In this document: positions 7,183 to 10,790 of the stretch, in pieces
Numbering within the stretch: position 1 is the stretch's first letter
Layout of the letters: the number at the start of each line of letters is the position of its first letter
Assembly (NCBI GenBank): GCA_900550175.1
Contig: URQX01000049.1
Coordinates: forward strand, 1 to 10,790
DNA: 10,790 nt
Source of the DNA: an uncultured Veillonella sp.
GTDB lineage: Bacteria; Bacillota; Negativicutes; Veillonellales; Veillonellaceae
Direction: 5' to 3'
Program-made: the position numbers and the translations under genes
Notes under the pieces: generated by a model
The model's database searches: none
Seen by the model: only the letters and a program-made list of their open reading frames with translations
What the model was told of the DNA's origin: nothing

Positions 7183-7962
7183 TTAACTCAATGCTCGATC
7201 CAAATGCACATAACCACCATCAACATAAATCCATTGACCTGTAGTATGTGAAGATAGGGAGGAAATTACAAAAACTGCAGTGTTTGCAATCTCTTCAATT
7301 GTAGTAAAACGTCTTTCAAATGGAATTTTATCAGTAATAACTTTTTTTCTTTCTTCTGGATTATCAAAAGTCTTAATCCAGTTTGCATATAATGGTGTCC
7401 AACATTCACTTACAACAATCGCATTACTCCGAACACCATAAGGCAAAAAGGCTGCAGCCCATTCACGTGTCAAACCTAAAATAGCACCTTTTGCTGCAGC
7501 GTAAGCACTAGTTTTACCTTGTCCAGTCAACGCTGTTTTAGAGCCTATATTCAAAACACAACCTTTTGCTTCTTTTAAATATGGTAAAGCACAACGGACT
7601 AGTTCATAGTAATGTGTCAGATTTCCATGTAAACTCTTTTCAAAGTCTTGCCAAGTCGTATCTTCGATGGATTTATTGTCATTAGCACCAGCATTATTAA
7701 CTACAGCATAAATACCACCATATTTTTCTGCTACGGAGTCAACAATTGATTTAATCTTATCTGCTTCATTTAAATCAATTTGAATGAAATCATATTTATC
7801 TGTAATCTTCTCCATCTCAGTTATAAATTCATTTGTCAAAGGAGATCTTGCTAAAATAACAGGTATTGCTCCCTCTGCAGCTAAACTAAGAGAGATTCCA
7901 CTACCAATACCACTGCCACCACCTGTAACTAAAACAACTTTACCTTTTAATTGCAAATCCAT
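7183..7962 (-). CDS. L-fucose dehydrogenase (short-chain dehydrogenase/reductase)
   Basis: This cytoplasmic NAD(P)-dependent SDR of 259 residues is expected to oxidise L-fucose to L-fuconolactone. The cofactor motif TGGGSGIG is at 13-20 and NNAG at 89-92. The catalytic residues are S141 (NIGSKTA), Y154 and K158 (YAAAK). Features shared with characterised L-fucose dehydrogenases (Burkholderia, and FucX/Cj0485 of C. jejuni, from memory) include the GLTREWAAAFLPYGVRSNA region, TPLYANWIKTFDNPEE, RRFTTIEEIANTAVF and the distinctive C-terminal DGGYVHLDRAL. The second strand ends in ARS without an acidic residue, which may favour NADP over NAD (inference). Start is ATG 7962 after AGGAGGT. It follows the dehydratase by 36 bases and precedes fucP by 25. 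D-arabinose or L-galactose oxidation is a likely side activity. Confidence 0.88.
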   Translation of the reverse strand: MDLQLKGKVVLVTGGGSGIGSGISLSLAAEGAIPVILARSPLTNEFITEMEKITDKYDFIQIDLNEADKIKSIVDSVAEKYGGIYAVVNNAGANDNKSIEDTTWQDFEKSLHGNLTHYYELVRCALPYLKEAKGCVLNIGSKTALTGQGKTSAYAAAKGAILGLTREWAAAFLPYGVRSNAIVVSECWTPLYANWIKTFDNPEERKKVITDKIPFERRFTTIEEIANTAVFVISSLSSHTTGQWIYVDGGYVHLDRALS

Positions 7963-7998
7963 GATACTTACCTCCTAAAGATAATTAATGTAATAAAT

Positions 7999-9516
7999 TT
8001 ATACTGTTGTTGCTAATCGCCAAATAGAAAAATCATTTTGTTCATTTATTTCTGCTTTTGTTTCTCTTCCATTTCCTATCTCTACAATAAAATCTATTAT
8101 TTCTTCGCCCATTTCTTGTATTGTTTTTTGTCCACTAACAACAACGCCGGCATCCAAGTCAATTGAATCATTCATATTTATATAAGTATCGGTATTAGAA
8201 GATACTTTTATTGTCGGAACTATTGGACTTCCTGTTGGTGTTCCTCTACCTGTAGTAAAAACGACTATATTACAACCACCAGCTGCCATACCACTTAATT
8301 GTTCTATATCGTTTCCCGGTGTATTCATGAAAGTCAAGCCTGTAGCAGTAATTGGTTTTGCATAGTCAATTACTGAATTTACAGATGTATTCCCAGCCTT
8401 ATAAATACAACCTAGAGATTTTTCTTCTATACTACTTAATCCACCTTCGATATTTCCTGGGCTAGGATTGGCGCCCCTAATATCCGCATGTGAATCAATA
8501 ACAGTTTGTTCGAATCCTTTTATAGTATCTAAAATTTGTTTTTTTACTTCAGCATTAATAGCTCGTTCTGCTAATATATGTTCAGCTCCAATTAATTCAG
8601 TAGTTTCTGCCAAGACAACCTTTCCACCATGGCCAACAACGATATCGGAGGCAGCACCTAAACTTGGATTAGCACTCAGTCCGGAAAAACTATCACTACC
8701 TCCACACTCTGTGCCTAATACAATATCTGCAAGACAACCTTCACTCCTTTCCACGAGCAAAGCTTCATCTAACATATTTTTTACAATTGTTACACCTTTT
8801 TTTACACTCTCATTAACACCACCACATTCTTGTATATTAAAGTATTCAACCTTTTTATAAGGAGTATACTTTTTTATTTGTTCTGCTATAGATTTAGCTT
8901 GAACAACTTCACAACCTAATCCGACTACTAATACACTATAAACATTCGGATTTGTACCTGAACCAACTAATACATCTTGAGTTTGGCTCGCATCATAACT
9001 TAATTCACTACAACCATGTTGATGATTAAAAAAAACTACTTTTGAATCAGGTTTCATTGCAACAGAACCATATTTAATTTCATTTGCAATGCGTTCAACC
9101 ACTTTATTGGCACAATGTACGCTTGGAATAATCAAAACATGATTTCTTAAACCAAAACTACCATCAGGTCGTCTAAATCCCGATAAAGTATAATTTTTTT
9201 TGTTATTTAGTATTACATGATCTCTAATCCCATTTTGGCTAATTTCTTTTGTTTTTGAGTCTAAATCACCTCTACCTCTTTCTCCATCTATATTGTGAAT
9301 ATGCACCCATTCTCCAGATTTAATATTTCGATTTGCAACGCCTATATGCGCACCATATTTTATAATTGGCTGCCCTTTTAAAATATCTTCGGTTGCAAAT
9401 TTATGCCCTTTAGAAACATTTTCTTTTATAACTACACCTAAAGCTTTATCACCTTTATTCAGTGTAGTTAGTGCTGTTCCTACATTATCAGAGTTATTCA
9501 CATGAATTGCATTCAT
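7999..9516 (-). CDS. UxaA-family dehydratase, probable L-fuconate dehydratase
   Basis: This cytoplasmic sugar-acid dehydratase has 505 residues, matching full-length altronate dehydratase (UxaA) and close to galactarate dehydratase (GarD). Residues 1 to about 80 form the small N-terminal SAF/UxaA-N domain. The catalytic domain follows, with GFRRPDGSFGLRNHVLIIP (113-131), NHQHGCSEL (164-172), VVGLGCE (197-203), IQECGG (228-233), TECGGSDSFSGLSANP (269-284), NPSPGN (350-355) and FTTGRGTPTGSP (420-431). The C-terminal TKAEIN...FSIWRLATTV block is typical of the family. The conserved His and Cys residues fit a metal-dependent dehydratase. Family members act on altronate or galactarate, but this is the only dehydratase in a fucose operon, so L-fuconate is the inferred substrate, giving 2-keto-3-deoxy-L-fuconate. 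In C. jejuni the same family is split as cj0482/cj0483; here it is intact. It is the first gene of the operon, with AAGGAGA before the ATG. Confidence 0.85.
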   Translation of the reverse strand: MNAIHVNNSDNVGTALTTLNKGDKALGVVIKENVSKGHKFATEDILKGQPIIKYGAHIGVANRNIKSGEWVHIHNIDGERGRGDLDSKTKEISQNGIRDHVILNNKKNYTLSGFRRPDGSFGLRNHVLIIPSVHCANKVVERIANEIKYGSVAMKPDSKVVFFNHQHGCSELSYDASQTQDVLVGSGTNPNVYSVLVVGLGCEVVQAKSIAEQIKKYTPYKKVEYFNIQECGGVNESVKKGVTIVKNMLDEALLVERSEGCLADIVLGTECGGSDSFSGLSANPSLGAASDIVVGHGGKVVLAETTELIGAEHILAERAINAEVKKQILDTIKGFEQTVIDSHADIRGANPSPGNIEGGLSSIEEKSLGCIYKAGNTSVNSVIDYAKPITATGLTFMNTPGNDIEQLSGMAAGGCNIVVFTTGRGTPTGSPIVPTIKVSSNTDTYINMNDSIDLDAGVVVSGQKTIQEMGEEIIDFIVEIGNGRETKAEINEQNDFSIWRLATTV

Positions 9517-9583
9517 ATTAACGTCTCCTTAAAATAATTAAACTTACATAATTTATTAAGAATTTATCATCTTTATTAATCTC

Positions 9584-9612
9584 ATAGTATCTCTATTGTT
9601 CGTAAATGTCAA
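9584..9612 (-). promoter_or_regulatory. Promoter of the fucose operon
   Basis: On the minus strand there is a perfect -35, TTGACA (9612-9607), a 17-base spacer, and TACTAT (9589-9584) as -10, matching four of six consensus bases. Transcription would start near 9577, about 60 bases before the dehydratase ATG. A TACGAACAA half-site lies inside the spacer and a palindrome lies just upstream of the -35, as expected for control by the divergent regulator. Confidence 0.65.
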
Positions 9613-9634
9613 TATTATTCGTATATACGAACAA
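9596..9634. promoter_or_regulatory. Candidate IclR-family operator (palindrome plus matching half-site)
   Basis: TTCGTATATACGAA (9618-9631) is a perfect 14-base palindrome. TTGTTCGTA (9596-9604) and TACGAACAA (9626-9634) are perfect 9-base inverted repeats, so three TTCGTA half-sites occur within 39 bases. They flank and interrupt the -35 region of the leftward promoter. GTTCG...CGAAC-like sites are typical of several IclR-family regulators. Binding here would be expected to block polymerase, although some IclR members activate. Confidence 0.65.
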
Positions 9635-9746
9635 ATAATTGTGAATAAAAAAATAACACTTCAAAACTAACTATATTTGAAATGCTATCTAGTCTAATGG
9701 ACCCCCTACTATTTAATTTTATTCTGTACCCAGATGATGTTATCTA

Positions 9747-9775
9747 TTCAAATTTTAAGTAAAAAAAGATATTAT
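9747..9775 (+). promoter_or_regulatory. Putative promoter of the iclR-family gene
   Basis: TTCAAA (9747-9752, four of six), a 17-base spacer and TATTAT (9770-9775, five of six) form a moderate sigma-A promoter about 45 bases before the start codon. The surrounding AT-richness makes chance matches likely. Confidence 0.35.
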
Positions 9776-9820
9776 AAATATTAAGAAGCAGATTATTTAT
9801 CAAAAGGAATACTCAATAAT

Positions 9821-10582
9821 ATGAATATGAAATTACATAATCCAACGCTACGAGTTATAGAAGTAATTGAAACTGTTGCTGAAACTCAGTCTGGCCTTAG
9901 TTTATCTCAAATATCAAGCAAAATAAATTGTCCAAAAAGCACATTAATGCCGATATTAAAAACATTATGTGAAAAAAATTATCTCTTATTTTCTGAAGAA
10001 ACATTACTTTATACTATGGGAAAAGAGATTTTATTTATTAGTAGTATGTATGAATCAACTAATACTAGTTTAGATCTAATACAAGAACAGATGAAACGAT
10101 TATCTACAGAATGTAATGAAACTTGTCATTTAGGCATTCTAACTGGTAATGAAATTATGTATTTACTAAAAATCTCTACTACCAATCCAATCCAATTAAT
10201 CTCTTCTGTCGGTAAAAGATTACCAGCATACGCTACAGCACTCGGTAAAGCTTTATTATTAGATAAAAGTATAAATGAGCTAGAAGAACTATTTCCTACT
10301 CCATTTAAAGCATTTACAGCACAAACTATAAAATCTCCTATAGATCTATATAATGATATTCATAATAATAATAGTTTTACTTATGAAAACGAAGAAATTA
10401 CTAATCATGCATGCTGTATAGCACTACCAATCCGAGAAGATGGAAAAATAGTCGCAGCACTTAGCGTCAGCTTTTTAACATTCACAACATCATCTGAAAA
10501 AGTACTAAAAATAAAAAAGGAACTATTAAAATCAGCATCAATTATAGAAAGAATAATTAAAAACAAAGGTTTTTCATATTAA
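9821..10582 (+). CDS. IclR-family transcriptional regulator of the fucose operon
   Basis: This DNA-binding regulator has 253 residues, the usual IclR length. Residues about 6-68 form the N-terminal winged helix-turn-helix, including SLSQISSKINCPKSTLMPIL. The C-terminal effector-binding domain shows the family signature GKRLPAYATALGKALLL (131-147) and HACCIALPIREDGKIVAALSVS (196-217). It is divergent from the fucose operon, with a palindromic site between them, and C. jejuni cj0480c is a comparable IclR-family gene beside its fucose genes. The effector is probably fucose or a pathway intermediate; the sequence does not say which, nor whether it represses or activates. The ATG at 9821 is preceded by AAAGGA with a 12-base gap, slightly long; an in-frame ATG at 9827 would be even further. 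A terminator follows directly. Confidence 0.88.
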   Translation: MNMKLHNPTLRVIEVIETVAETQSGLSLSQISSKINCPKSTLMPILKTLCEKNYLLFSEETLLYTMGKEILFISSMYESTNTSLDLIQEQMKRLSTECNETCHLGILTGNEIMYLLKISTTNPIQLISSVGKRLPAYATALGKALLLDKSINELEELFPTPFKAFTAQTIKSPIDLYNDIHNNNSFTYENEEITNHACCIALPIREDGKIVAALSVSFLTFTTSSEKVLKIKKELLKSASIIERIIKNKGFSY

Positions 10583-10588
10583 TTTAAA

Positions 10589-10628
10589 CGAAAAAAGACG
10601 TAACACCAATGGTATTACGCCTTTTTCG
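10589..10628. terminator. Bidirectional terminator between the iclR-family gene and metQ
   Basis: An A-run followed by GACGTAACACC (left arm) pairs with GGTATTACGCC (right arm) around an AAT loop, with two mismatches, and ends in a T-run. Flanking A-runs and T-runs make it usable in both directions. It lies just after the iclR-family stop and about 60 bases past the minus-strand metQ stop. Confidence 0.85.
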
Positions 10629-10689
10629 TATCTATAGAGTTTGTCATGAGAAGGTATTTCAGATACATATGTTATTAAGGATCAATCGA

Positions 10690-10790
10690 TTAGAACGCTG
10701 GGATAATAGCTCCTTTGTAGTGTTCTTCGATGAATTTCTTAACTTCTGGAGATTGTAATGCTTTAGCTAATTTTTGGATAGCTGGTTTAT
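10690..10790 (-). CDS. metQ: MetQ/NlpA-type methionine-binding lipoprotein (partial, C-terminal 32 residues)
   Basis: Only the C-terminal 32 codons and the TAA stop are inside the window. They end with ALQSPEVKKFIEEHYKGAIIPAF, the characteristic end of MetQ/NlpA substrate-binding lipoproteins, which bind methionine for the MetNI ABC importer at the outer face of the cytoplasmic membrane. The signal peptide, lipobox and ligand pocket are beyond the edge. The gene has no evident functional tie to the fucose genes and probably marks the border of that module. A different NlpA-family ligand cannot be excluded from this fragment. Confidence 0.8.
   Translation of the reverse strand, partial: KPAIQKLAKALQSPEVKKFIEEHYKGAIIPAF

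Larger units (their letters stand above)
9517..9820. other. Divergent control region between the fucose operon and the iclR-family gene
   Basis: These 304 AT-rich non-coding bases hold the leftward operon promoter with a palindromic operator, a candidate rightward promoter, and both ribosome sites. A short C-rich patch (about 9698-9709, ATGGACCCCCTA) stands out from the AT-rich surroundings and is unexplained. I see no small gene. Confidence 0.6.

Noticed and set aside
8468..8860. 130-codon plus-strand open frame inside the dehydratase gene
   Set aside because: It is antisense to the conserved UxaA catalytic region, has a composition expected of a complementary frame, and has no clear ribosome site.
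1..10790. CRISPR arrays, tRNA or rRNA genes, transposases, phage genes
   Set aside because: No spaced direct repeats, cloverleaf-like segments or recognisable mobile-element proteins were found on either strand.

Overview
The window is AT-rich, tightly packed bacterial DNA from a probable anaerobic or fermentative Bacillota. A Negativicutes/Veillonella-like host is my guess from base composition and gene content, and it is not proven. The window holds two catabolic modules that appear to feed one another, and a methionine-transport gene is cut by the right edge.

Left part (1-2600): the start of a propanediol-utilisation (PDU) bacterial microcompartment operon runs leftward. It contains pduB, a shell protein, and the N-terminal part of pduC, the large subunit of the B12-dependent propanediol dehydratase, which is cut by the window edge. 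Divergent from them is pocR, a PocR-domain/AraC-family regulator of the kind that senses 1,2-propanediol. A 467-base AT-rich gap separates the two transcripts. A hairpin terminator lies after pocR and also serves the convergent operon.

Centre (2652-9516): a six-gene leftward operon encodes a non-phosphorylating (Entner-Doudoroff-like) L-fucose pathway. In transcription order the genes are: a UxaA-family dehydratase (probable L-fuconate dehydratase), an SDR L-fucose dehydrogenase, a FucP-type fucose:H+ symporter, a fused amidohydrolase lactonase plus RhaM-type mutarotase, a DapA/NanA-family aldolase, and FucO (lactaldehyde reductase). The gene set resembles the Campylobacter jejuni fucose island (cj0480c-cj0490). 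Two differences stand out. The lactonase and mutarotase are fused, and the C. jejuni aldehyde dehydrogenase is replaced by FucO. The predicted net reaction is L-fucose -> pyruvate + L-1,2-propanediol, which balances exactly in atoms and redox. The propanediol can then enter the neighbouring PDU compartment and is the expected signal for PocR.

Right part (9517-10790): a divergent IclR-family regulator gene is separated from the operon by 304 bases. That gap holds a strong leftward promoter (perfect -35) with a palindrome and a matching half-site placed around the -35. A bidirectional terminator follows iclR. After it comes the C-terminal end of a MetQ/NlpA-type methionine-binding lipoprotein gene on the minus strand.

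The inferred logic is a two-tier cascade. Fucose, or a pathway intermediate, acts through the IclR protein to open the fuc operon. FucO then makes propanediol, which acts through PocR to turn on the PDU compartment.
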